Assembly (NCBI GenBank): GCA_050297535.1
Contig: JBNKSV010000028.1
Span: 1 to 29,052 of the forward strand
Direction of reading: 5' to 3'
Length of the DNA stretch: 29,052 bases
DNA from: JAAGZL01 sp050297535
Lineage (GTDB): Bacteria > Pseudomonadota > Gammaproteobacteria > Chromatiales > Chromatiaceae
Positions 1-5,381 of this stretch are shown piece after piece. Positions within the stretch are counted from its first letter, which is position 1. Every line of letters begins with the position of its first letter. The position numbers were made by a program, and so were the translations under genes. The notes under the pieces are model-generated. The model was not told the DNA's origin. It ran no database searches and saw only the letters and a list, made by a program, of their open reading frames with translations.

Positions 1-216
1 ATAGGTGCTACCACTTCCCCAAACCTCGGCCACTTTTTGTGGCGAAAGGGAAGTTTTGCCCTTCAGATAACTTTGTAATCCTAATGCCGGGTCTTGTAGC
101 AACCCTAAAACAGATTCGTTTTTTTCCGGGGAGTCGATCTGATTTTTTGCGGCATCATCCCCGGCGGCGTTTCCTTTGGGGATGTTGTGTTCAATTCCGT
201 TTGTGGTTTCTGTCAT
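1..216 (-). CDS. N-terminal 72 codons of an unidentified protein, cut by the window edge
   Basis: An ATG at 216-214 opens a minus-strand frame that stays open for 72 codons to the window edge. The visible part is hydrophilic and rich in Asn, Asp, Lys and Gly for about 30 residues, then more ordered (VLGLLQDPALGLQSYLKGK), ending in a stretch with WGSGST. There is no signal peptide or membrane segment. I do not recognise the family. It lies in the same direction as the zinc-finger mini-protein, lipoprotein-like gene and recombinase, so it is probably cargo of the same integrative element. No clear Shine-Dalgarno precedes the ATG; an inverted repeat lies directly against it instead. The open frame and position support a real gene; the function is unknown. 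Confidence 0.5.
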   Translation of the reverse strand, partial: MTETTNGIEHNIPKGNAAGDDAAKNQIDSPEKNESVLGLLQDPALGLQSYLKGKTSLSPQKVAEVWGSGSTY

Positions 217-238
217 GCGTTGAAAATTACTTCAACGC
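217..238. promoter_or_regulatory. Perfect 8-6-8 inverted repeat abutting the start codon of the edge gene
   Basis: GCGTTGAA (217-224) and TTCAACGC (231-238) are exact reverse complements separated by six bases. The repeat ends one base before the ATG of the minus-strand gene at 216. It could be an operator or a translation-blocking hairpin. There is no T-run, so a terminator is unlikely. The regulatory role is inference. Confidence 0.35.
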
Positions 239-343
239 TTACTGTACAATATATAGACACGCTCGCAAGTAAATTTTCCCGAAGTCTATTCCCACTACTC
301 CCCTCGAATGAGGAGAGTTAGCAGAAACCGATTAACCTTGAAC

Positions 344-541
344 TTATTTACCCTCTACCTTGCCACTACCATAACACTGGATGCAACTTGTACGTCCCGT
401 TCCATTACAGTTTGGGCAGGTTTCACGATTATCATTCCGATATGTATACGGCGTTATATGACCCTTGCCATCGCACTGGCAACATTCTCTGTGGCCTACG
501 CCAGAACACCACTGGCAAGTAACCATTTTTATCTCACTCAT
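344..541 (-). CDS. Mini-protein made of DnaJ-type CxxCxGxG zinc-finger repeats
   Basis: A 65-residue protein that is almost entirely a DnaJ cysteine-rich region. It has four CxxCxGxG-like units in order (CQWCSGVG, CCQCDGKG, CPNCNGTG, CIQCYGSG), enough for two zinc sites in the family's usual pairing. It lacks the J domain and the peptide-binding domains of DnaJ. Similar stand-alone zinc-finger proteins occur in phages, plasmids and bacterial accessory regions, where they are thought to bind protein or RNA; the role here is unknown. The start is taken at the ATG at 541, not the TTG at 544, because an AAGGAG lies seven bases upstream of it. It sits between the edge gene and the lipoprotein-like gene in the integrative element. 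Confidence 0.75.
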   Translation of the reverse strand: MSEIKMVTCQWCSGVGHRECCQCDGKGHITPYTYRNDNRETCPNCNGTGRTSCIQCYGSGKVEGK

Positions 542-653
542 CAACTTTCTCCTTCCTCTTGATTACATCATTATGATCAACTCAAAAAACACAAAATATC
601 TAAACTATTTAATACCTATTATTTACATCGCATCCCATACCTCCCTCCTCTAT

Positions 654-1097
654 TTAATCAATCGAAGCCTTTGTCACTTCACTGGCTATTTCTTGCATAG
701 CCTCCGTTACTTTTTTCATATCGTTTGTAACTTTTTTGGCATCTGCAAGTTCTCTTGCTGATTCTGCAGCTCTAGCTTCCGACTCTGCCGCATCTGCTTT
801 CGCATCAGCGATCATGGAATCCAAATCAATATCTGCTAATGGATCGGCCTCTGCGGTTGCAGTAGCTGGGGTTGGTTCTGGAACATTGGTAGGAATTTGA
901 TCGTCAGCGGTGCAGGCGACACTTGTCAGCAATACCGCTCCGGCGGTAGCACAGTTTATAAGCTTGCGGACAACGTCCTTTCCACGAGCAAAGGTATTGG
1001 CTTTGCTTTCGTTCCCTTCACGATGAAGTAATTGAAGCTGTGCGTGGAGGTTTTCGAGAAGACCTTGATCGGAACCGGCTTCATTCCTTTGAGCCAT
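654..1097 (-). CDS. Ala-rich coiled-coil protein with internal lipobox-like or membrane segment
   Basis: From the ATG at 1097 this is a 147-residue protein. Residues 1-45 are polar; then comes a basic-hydrophobic stretch ending LLTSVAC, which looks like a lipoprotein signal and lipobox. A Pro/Thr/Ala-rich linker follows, and then a C-terminal Ala/Glu/Lys-rich segment with coiled-coil character. The frame is open further upstream to 1373, but that would run deep into the integrase gene, so the shorter start is preferred. No good Shine-Dalgarno is visible. The 45 residues ahead of the lipobox are odd for a lipoprotein: either the start is further in, or the segment is a membrane anchor with a cytoplasmic N-terminus. 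Function unknown; probable element cargo. Confidence 0.5.
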   Translation of the reverse strand: MAQRNEAGSDQGLLENLHAQLQLLHREGNESKANTFARGKDVVRKLINCATAGAVLLTSVACTADDQIPTNVPEPTPATATAEADPLADIDLDSMIADAKADAAESEARAAESARELADAKKVTNDMKKVTEAMQEIASEVTKASID

Positions 1098-1179
1098 TTT
1101 GAATGGTTTATGTATATCTAACAGATATACCTTTTTTCGGAATCTTGTCAAATTTACTCGGGAGAAAATTGAATCTCGA

Positions 1180-1941
1180 TTATTTTTCTCCAAATAATTT
1201 TTTGAGCCTTGGAAAAAGTTTTTGGGCGACTCGATCGGCGATTTTCTCGATATATTGTTCATCATCTGCTCCTCCTTCGAACAGGTCGAAAGTTTTGGTG
1301 GGATTACGGGGATTACTACCGAAGATGTCGTACTTGAGGGCTTTTGCTTGCGCCTGTTTGATGTCCAGCCCAAGATAGCGAATGGTGCTTTCCTGATTCT
1401 TGTGCCCGAGCAACAGACTGATGTGATGCAACTCTACATCCATTTTTCGGAATAGATAAACCGCCTTGGTTCGCCTTAGGCTGTGAGTGCTGTATTGGCT
1501 GGGATCAAGACCGATTGCCTCAGCCCACGTCTTTACTAAATCCCGGTAGACGCTATCGGATATAGGCTTGGAGGTGTCTTGCTTGCCACGGGTAAACAGG
1601 TAGTCGTCAGAACGCTTTCCGGCTTGTGCTATCCATTCTTTGCAAGCCTGACGTGTCTTTGGGGTAAGGGTCGGATAAACGCCGTTCTCAGTTTTCTCCT
1701 GCCGGTAAACAAACTCTTCACGAATCGTCCCGTCCGATAGGGCGATATCCTTGACCTTCAGGTGGAGCAAATCCCCACAGCGCAACATGGTGTCTATACC
1801 CACCATGAACAGACAAAGATCGTGATATGAGTGGCAGATGCTCAGGTAGCTGACGATAGTGCAGGCCTGTTCCTGCGTGAACTCCTGTCGGCAACCAACG
1901 GTGCGACCCTTGTTCCAGGGAGCGACTCCGGAATTTGGCAT
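1180..1941 (-). CDS. Short tyrosine recombinase (site-specific integrase)
   Basis: The 253-residue protein carries the full catalytic set of tyrosine recombinases: Arg54 (LRCGD), Lys83, His153 and Arg156 (HSLRR), His180 (LLGH) and the nucleophile Tyr189 (STIRYLG). It has only a very short N-terminal arm, so the core-binding domain of Xer or lambda-type integrases is missing or minimal; this compact form is common in small integrative elements. About 60 residues follow the catalytic Tyr, including a basic end. It lies about 0.7 kb from a tRNA-Met 3' fragment at 2618-2663, the likely attachment-site remnant. It is transcribed away from that site and diverges from the gene at 2159. The ATG at 1941 lacks a clear ribosome binding site; a dyad lies 31 bases upstream. 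Confidence 0.9.
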   Translation of the reverse strand: MPNSGVAPWNKGRTVGCRQEFTQEQACTIVSYLSICHSYHDLCLFMVGIDTMLRCGDLLHLKVKDIALSDGTIREEFVYRQEKTENGVYPTLTPKTRQACKEWIAQAGKRSDDYLFTRGKQDTSKPISDSVYRDLVKTWAEAIGLDPSQYSTHSLRRTKAVYLFRKMDVELHHISLLLGHKNQESTIRYLGLDIKQAQAKALKYDIFGSNPRNPTKTFDLFEGGADDEQYIEKIADRVAQKLFPRLKKLFGEK

Positions 1942-1972
1942 TAGGAAAAGAAATAAGAAAAGAAGATGGGCT

Positions 1973-1991
1973 TCGCTTCTTTTAAAAGCGA
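1973..1991 (-). repeat. 19-bp dyad element, copy 1, in front of the recombinase gene
   Basis: Read on the minus strand, this is TCGCTT, a 7-base spacer TTAAAAG, then AAGCGA: a 6-bp hairpin-forming dyad. It differs at three positions from the plus-strand copy at 2103-2121 and lies 31 bases before the recombinase start. The two copies point outward from the shared intergenic region. Confidence 0.5.
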
Positions 1992-2102
1992 GTGTAATTT
2001 ATGTAATTAAGGCTGACGGTAAAAAGGACGAAAAACCCATGTGGATCTGTTTTTTGCTAATCCAACATGAAGTTTACATTAAGAATCAAAGAGATAAAGG
2101 TT

Positions 2103-2121
2103 TTGCTTTTAAAAAAAGCAA
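2103..2121 (+). repeat. 19-bp dyad element, copy 2, in front of the two-repeat protein gene
   Basis: TTGCTT, spacer TTAAAAA, AAGCAA. It shares 16 of 19 bases with the minus-strand copy at 1973-1991, and the changes preserve the pairing (C/G to T/A in both arms). It lies 37 bases before the ATG at 2159. Placement and covariation suggest a shared operator, recombinase arm site or 5' leader hairpin. Confidence 0.5.
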
Positions 2122-2158
2122 GGGTAAAGTCGGAAGGATTCTTAACTAAATCAGCCAA

Positions 2159-2464
2159 ATGGAAGAAAAAATCACTGCCAATCAATTAGATTTTCTCCAC
2201 GTACACTACCACGCTATTCGTGAATGGATTCACAAGAACGACAAAGATCGAGCAGGATTACCCGATTCCAACTACATGGAATTTGCCTTTGACCATGATG
2301 CCGACCCAGAGCACAGAGAATTTCTCTACCAGCATTTTCCGAAAATACGCACCTGGGTACATAATAACGATAAACTGGTCGAAGAGTTATCCACCGGGTA
2401 CTATTACCCCCGCCTTATGCAAGTACCATATGATGATTTTCTGATGTTGGAGGGGTTGTGGTAG
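2159..2464 (+). CDS. Small hypothetical protein with two tandem ~45-residue repeats
   Basis: A 101-residue cytoplasmic protein with no recognised family. It contains two copies of one motif: HYHAIREWIHKNDK near residues 15-30 and HFPKIRTWVHNNDK near 60-75. Each copy is preceded by an (D/E)FL stretch, and the first is followed by an acidic/aromatic segment. This suggests an internal duplication of a short alpha-helical unit. It is the only plus-strand gene in the left part of the window and is divergent from the recombinase. That position is typical of excisionase, regulator or cargo genes, but no helix-turn-helix is evident. The ribosome binding site is weak. It is likely real because the repeat is conserved at protein level. 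Confidence 0.55.
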   Translation: MEEKITANQLDFLHVHYHAIREWIHKNDKDRAGLPDSNYMEFAFDHDADPEHREFLYQHFPKIRTWVHNNDKLVEELSTGYYYPRLMQVPYDDFLMLEGLW

Positions 2465-2617
2465 GGAGGAAAGGCAAGCAAAAACACGCTCAGTGGCTGT
2501 ATCTGTGCGTGGATTTTGCGCAGATGAGTCCTGCATTGTTATGCATCGTACGTTAAATGACGCAACGGGCGCCCGGATAACTCATTGATAATATTGGATT
2601 ATTTGTCGCCAGTAGCC

Positions 2618-2663
2618 ACTCATAATCCCTTGGTCGTAGGTTCGAGTCCTACAGGGCCCACCA
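2618..2663 (+). other. Attachment-site remnant: 3' half of an elongator tRNA-Met(CAU) gene
   Basis: The segment starts in the anticodon loop (CTCATAA, anticodon CAT at 2621-2623). It continues through the 3' anticodon-stem strand, variable loop, a perfect T-arm (GTAGG-TTCGAGT-CCTAC) and the 3' acceptor strand AGGGCCC, and ends in A-CCA at 2660-2663. No D-arm or 5' acceptor strand precedes it, so it is not a functional tRNA gene. This is what remains at the distal end of an element that integrated by crossover in the anticodon loop. The intact tRNA should lie beyond the left edge of the window, at the other end of the element. Confidence 0.8.
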
Positions 2664-2670
2664 CTCCATA

Positions 2671-2697
2671 AAAACCCGAACTTCATGTTCGGGTTTT
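2671..2697 (+). terminator. Rho-independent terminator of the original tRNA-Met gene
   Basis: AAAACCCGAAC and GTTCGGGTTTT form an 11-bp perfect stem around the loop TTCAT, followed by further T residues. It lies eight bases after the CCA end and belongs to the tRNA gene whose 3' half remains here. Confidence 0.85.
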
Positions 2698-2713
2698 TTA
2701 GTTTACAGTAAGC

Positions 2714-2844
2714 AGGACGAGAACCTACGACATCAAAAAGCCAGGTTCGACATCCGAGCGTAGCGAGGATGAACGCAGGATCGCAGCGACAGCGGCCCGA
2801 AGGGGTGAGGGCCGTAGGCCCGAGCAATCCTACAGTGCCCACCA
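2714..2844. repeat. Structured segment with inverted and direct copies of the tRNA-Met T-arm and 3' end
   Basis: Bases 2714-2731 are nearly the reverse complement of the tRNA T-arm at 2633-2650. Bases 2828-2844 repeat the tRNA 3' end (2647-2663) with one mismatch, including the CCA. In front of that copy, GTAGG (2814-2818) and CCTAC (2829-2833) form a T-arm-like stem with an enlarged loop. Between the copies lie two hairpins: CATCC/GGATG (2751-2771) and CGGCCC/GGGCCG (2793-2814). The whole is either the scar of an earlier insertion at the same tRNA or a tRNA-derived repeat family. Confidence 0.55.
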
Positions 2845-2855
2845 AATCTTTATAA

Positions 2856-2879
2856 GTCATAGGGTTACGCCCCTATGAC
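2856..2879. terminator. 9-bp hairpin after the second tRNA-like 3' end
   Basis: GTCATAGGG and CCCTATGAC pair perfectly around a 6-base loop. There is no T-run on either side, so it is a weak terminator at best. It stands after the second CCA copy much as the true terminator stands after the first. Confidence 0.35.
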
Positions 2880-2893
2880 CAAAATACGCATAG

Positions 2894-3097
2894 CCCCTTG
2901 ATGGTAGGAAAGCCATCTTTAATCTCAATCAGACCACCGAGTCCGTTTTCAAGGCTATTCTGCTGGTGTTCACCGTCTACTGTCCACGCGGACACAGATG
3001 GAGTTGCTTGGACATGGGGTTGGCTACATTGCACCACAGGTGCAGCAACTGCCGGAAGTCACTGAAAGGATTTGCCGAGAGGAGATTGCGTAGATAA
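2894..3097 (+). pseudogene. Possible gene relic encoding a zinc-ribbon-like tail
   Basis: A stop-bounded frame of 67 codons has no convincing start. Near its end it encodes YCPRGHRW followed by HHRCSNCRKS and a basic tail before the stop at 3095-3097. The C-x-x-C-R-K pattern is like the zinc ribbon of some transposases and replication proteins, but one expected cysteine is absent. It ends nine bases before a perfect 13-bp inverted repeat, so it may be debris of a mobile element. Identity is uncertain and it may not be a gene. Confidence 0.22.
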
Positions 3098-3105
3098 TGT
3101 AACGT

Positions 3106-3169
3106 GTCAGCGTCAAACCACTCCAACATACAGGTTTAAACAACCGCTATGTCATAGTTTGACGCTGAC
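3106..3169. repeat. 64-bp element with perfect 13-bp inverted termini
   Basis: GTCAGCGTCAAAC (3106-3118) and GTTTGACGCTGAC (3157-3169) are exact reverse complements enclosing 38 bases, which include a GTTTAAAC palindrome. There is no adjacent T-run. It could be a very small transposon remnant made of two terminal repeats, or a long-loop RNA hairpin downstream of the Cys-rich peptide gene. The family is not recognised. Confidence 0.5.
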
Positions 3170-3212
3170 TCAAAGTTCTTTTCTTTAAGAGTATGTCGCC
3201 CTGTCTTAATTT

Positions 3213-3422
3213 CTACTTATCTTCACAACTATGTCCTGGTCCGTGAGGATTACAACCACAGGTAGTGTAAAGATCACATTGGCAATTACACTCAGTTGGA
3301 TTCGTATCTGCATCGCAGACACAAACCTCGTCACATGCGCAGTACTCATTACATCCGGCCAGCATACCTTTTTTCTTGTGCGATGACGTCACAGCTTTAA
3401 ACAAAGTCGTTTCAGTTACCAT
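3213..3422 (-). CDS. Cys-rich RiPP precursor candidate (11 Cys in 69 residues)
   Basis: From the ATG at 3422 the peptide has 69 residues. A leader-like N-terminus (about residues 1-23, with Lys-Lys-Lys-Gly at 16-19 and a Met-Leu-Ala-Gly end) contains no cysteine. The rest holds Cys24, 28, 30, 34, 36, 45, 47, 49, 55, 57 and 66. Most are in CxC pairs (CAC, CVC, CNCQC, CGC) separated by acidic residues. The start is fixed by an AAGGAGGG eight bases upstream; the earlier ATG at 3443 lies across that site. It follows the radical SAM/SPASM gene by 75 bases on the same strand, the arrangement expected of a maturase and its substrate. Known relatives by type are ranthipeptide/SCIFF-like thioether peptides, but this Cys spacing matches none I can name. 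A metallothionein-like metal binder is the main alternative. Confidence 0.7.
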   Translation of the reverse strand: MVTETTLFKAVTSSHKKKGMLAGCNEYCACDEVCVCDADTNPTECNCQCDLYTTCGCNPHGPGHSCEDK

Positions 3423-3497
3423 GGATTTACCCTCCTTTTGCAAATTGGCTGGTAGTTCAGCCTGGTATTGTGTTCCAATTAGCGGCCTGCCAATAGA

Positions 3498-4925
3498 CTA
3501 TCCCACAGCGAGACTAATTTTAGGTGATTCTTTGCTCTCTTCTGTTACTAACATTGTTTTCATGGTTTGCCATTCACCATCCGCCAAACCGTGGATCAGC
3601 TTGGTTGTACCAGCGCGAATCGCAGCGCACACATCTGGATCAATACCACTACGATAATCGAATCCAGATCGACTAACCTTATATGGGCACCATCCCGCAC
3701 AAGAGAGTTGATATGCACAACTAGCACACTCCTTGATACTGGAGCTAGAACGGCACCCTATATAGCTTCGCCTGTGCTGGTCGATAGTTACCATACCGGT
3801 AGTTGGATGAATTCTTCCGAAGAAGAATGGCCGCTCCAACGCGCTATAAACACTCAGAACCTCATAGCATGAACTCAAATTCCCATTTACCGTTACCATA
3901 CAATTCGTAGAAGTCATGCCACAAAAACGGGGAGAAAATTTCCCCCAAGCAAGAAAAGTCGATGAAACAGTGAACCCCTTCGAAAGATAGGCCAAACGCA
4001 GATCTGCACAGGCATCTGCAAAGTCTGCCAGGTTTGGCGCCATCGTTGACTTTGCTCGCCCATCGACCGCGCAAGGCTCCAGATTTACCGATTTTAAGCC
4101 TAGATCCGCGAAGTAAGTGACTATCTCTTTCATGCGAGGCAACGTCTTACTCGTTATCGTTGATCGCACATTGACCTCAAGCCCTTCGGCCAGCGCCCAA
4201 TTGAGATTATCCACCATCCGCCGCACATATGGTTTACCACTATCAGACGGCCGCTGGCCGTGTTGGATATCCGGGGGGCCATCCCAACTCAAAGTCATCC
4301 CTACCCGATATTTAGCGAGAACTGCACGGGCGGCCTCACAAAATAGTCCGTTGGTAGCTACGCTAAAATGGGGGGTTACATTCCGTCGAGCAGCCTCTTC
4401 ACTAAAACGTTCCATGCTGTATCCCATTTCTTTGAACATCATGGTCGGCTCACCACCCCCATGAAAACTGAGACTTGCAGCATTGCCTCCACTAAAGCGT
4501 TCACGCCAGAAGTAGGTTAATGCGTGATCGATCAGTGAGCGCGGCATCACTTCAGCTTTGCGGCCTCCATCAGCATAGCAATAACGACAACGCAGATTAC
4601 AATCCGAAGTTAACATCAGGGTGATATTGGTTAGGGGACGATGCTGATCAAAGACACGCTGAAGAGCTGCATCAACTTTATCATCAACCAGCACCTCAGA
4701 CTCAATCATTGCATCCAAGAGACTTTCTACGTCTTTAGCAACTGGGCTGAACCTCCTTTCCCATCCCTCCCTGGTTGTAGGCAATGGCGTACGCTCCAAC
4801 TCATCAGCCACCCTGTGGTCGACTTTACCAGCCAGCGGTAAATGCGGAAGATAAAAGTAGGACTGATCACTCTGCCGCGAGACCCACTGCAAGGTTCTGT
4901 TCCGAAATAGGTCTTTCTGTTCCAT
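3498..4925 (-). CDS. Radical SAM/SPASM peptide maturase
   Basis: The 475-residue protein has an N-terminal region without recognised motifs (1-100), then a radical SAM domain. The cluster-binding CxxxCxxC is at Cys109, 113 and 116 (CNLRCRYCYADGG), with a GGGEP motif near 157. The C-terminal SPASM domain has the full pattern: Cys342-x5-G-x4-Cys353, then C400-x2-C403-x5-C409-x3-C413, then Cys433, which would hold two auxiliary [4Fe-4S] clusters. Such enzymes make carbon-sulfur or carbon-carbon crosslinks in ribosomal peptides; some instead activate sulfatases. No sulfatase gene is nearby, while a Cys-rich peptide gene follows directly. The start at 4925 has an AGGA nine bases upstream and lies three bases after the stop of a 33-codon ORF, suggesting translational coupling. 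No exporter or protease is seen nearby. Confidence 0.88.
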   Translation of the reverse strand: MEQKDLFRNRTLQWVSRQSDQSYFYLPHLPLAGKVDHRVADELERTPLPTTREGWERRFSPVAKDVESLLDAMIESEVLVDDKVDAALQRVFDQHRPLTNITLMLTSDCNLRCRYCYADGGRKAEVMPRSLIDHALTYFWRERFSGGNAASLSFHGGGEPTMMFKEMGYSMERFSEEAARRNVTPHFSVATNGLFCEAARAVLAKYRVGMTLSWDGPPDIQHGQRPSDSGKPYVRRMVDNLNWALAEGLEVNVRSTITSKTLPRMKEIVTYFADLGLKSVNLEPCAVDGRAKSTMAPNLADFADACADLRLAYLSKGFTVSSTFLAWGKFSPRFCGMTSTNCMVTVNGNLSSCYEVLSVYSALERPFFFGRIHPTTGMVTIDQHRRSYIGCRSSSSIKECASCAYQLSCAGWCPYKVSRSGFDYRSGIDPDVCAAIRAGTTKLIHGLADGEWQTMKTMLVTEESKESPKISLAVG

Positions 4926-4928
4926 TGA

Positions 4929-5030
4929 TTAATCCTGGTGTGGCACACAAAAAAACATGCGCAAAAAAAGCGCGCATACAATGCGTACAAATAGGTTCTT
5001 GATTGGTTTACTCCATCCCCGCTCTTTCAT
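4929..5030 (-). CDS. 33-codon ORF coupled to the maturase: leader peptide or small membrane peptide
   Basis: ATG at 5030-5028, stop TAA at 4931-4929, with an AAGGGAG nine bases before the ATG. The product begins with a basic stretch (MKERGWSKPIKN), continues with a hydrophobic run rich in Phe, Val, Leu and Cys, and ends VPHQD. Its stop is three bases from the maturase start. A terminator-like hairpin lies inside its 3' half, so it may be a regulatory leader peptide, not a stable protein. A basic-then-hydrophobic profile would also fit a tiny membrane peptide. No family is recognised. Confidence 0.4.
   Translation of the reverse strand: MKERGWSKPIKNLFVRIVCALFLRMFFCVPHQD
4949..4985 (-). promoter_or_regulatory. 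Attenuator-like overlapping hairpins upstream of the maturase
   Basis: On the minus strand three segments follow each other: CGCAT (4985-4981), ATGCGC (4977-4972) and GCGCAT (4962-4957), then a run of seven T (4955-4949). Segments 2 and 3 form a 6-bp stem followed after one base by the T-run, as in an intrinsic terminator. Segments 1 and 2 form a competing 5-bp stem with a 3-base loop. The segments overlap the 33-codon ORF, so ribosome position could decide which forms. The stems are short, so this is a candidate only. Confidence 0.4.
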
Positions 5031-5205
5031 CCCGAAAGGCTCCCTTCAATTTATTTTGAAAAGTCTTGTATTTGTTTCGATCCAGCGACTCTACTCTTTC
5101 TAAATTATTTGGGTAGAAAACGCAAGCATGGTGCGGTTACTTCTGGATACCCGAGCCAACATTGAAATTTCTTGAATGGCTAGCTTCGAGCGCTAGATTT
5201 AAGAA

Positions 5206-5328
5206 TTAGCGACAAATATCACGAGGGGAACCCAAGCAATCCTTAAAACGCTTGTCCGCTTCCTTCACAAGATCATCTGCCGACATCCCTAAGGCCTCCC
5301 CAGAGCAGTCAGCTACAATTACGTTCAA
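5206..5328 (-). CDS. Doubtful 40-codon ORF in the gap upstream of the RiPP-like genes
   Basis: A frame from TTG at 5328 (or ATG at 5286) to TAA at 5206. The product is short, with a hydrophobic start and an acidic/basic helix-like segment (SADDLVKEADKRFKDC). A good AGGAGGGG lies near 5352-5359, but 22 or more bases from the TTG, too far for it. Nothing is recognised; it may be a gene fragment. The rest of 5031-5381 holds only a small CTAGC/GCTAG hairpin (5180-5196) and a weak promoter-like stretch for the maturase. Confidence 0.2.
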   Translation of the reverse strand: MNVIVADCSGEALGMSADDLVKEADKRFKDCLGSPRDICR

Positions 5329-5381
5329 TGCGGACTTAAATTAAGCAAATCCCCTCCTAATTTATTCCACTATTGTTATCG

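Noticed and set aside
308..562. 84-codon plus-strand frame
   Set aside because: Antisense to the zinc-finger mini-protein, whose regular Cys/Gly repeats are the real coding signal.
1859..2149. 96-codon plus-strand frame overlapping the recombinase start
   Set aside because: Its first part is antisense to the recombinase and the rest is low-complexity Lys-rich translation of the AT-rich intergenic region; no ribosome binding site.
2618..2663. Functional tRNA-Met gene
   Set aside because: Only the sequence from the anticodon loop to CCA is present; there is no D-arm, 5' anticodon strand or 5' acceptor strand before it.
2582..2860. 92-codon minus-strand frame across the tRNA remnant
   Set aside because: It is antisense to the tRNA-Met 3' half and its terminator; products of the GPCRTRTYDQ type are a known false annotation over tRNA genes.
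3213..3422. Simple metallothionein
   Set aside because: Kept only as an alternative: the Cys-free leader and the adjoining radical SAM/SPASM gene favour a modified peptide.
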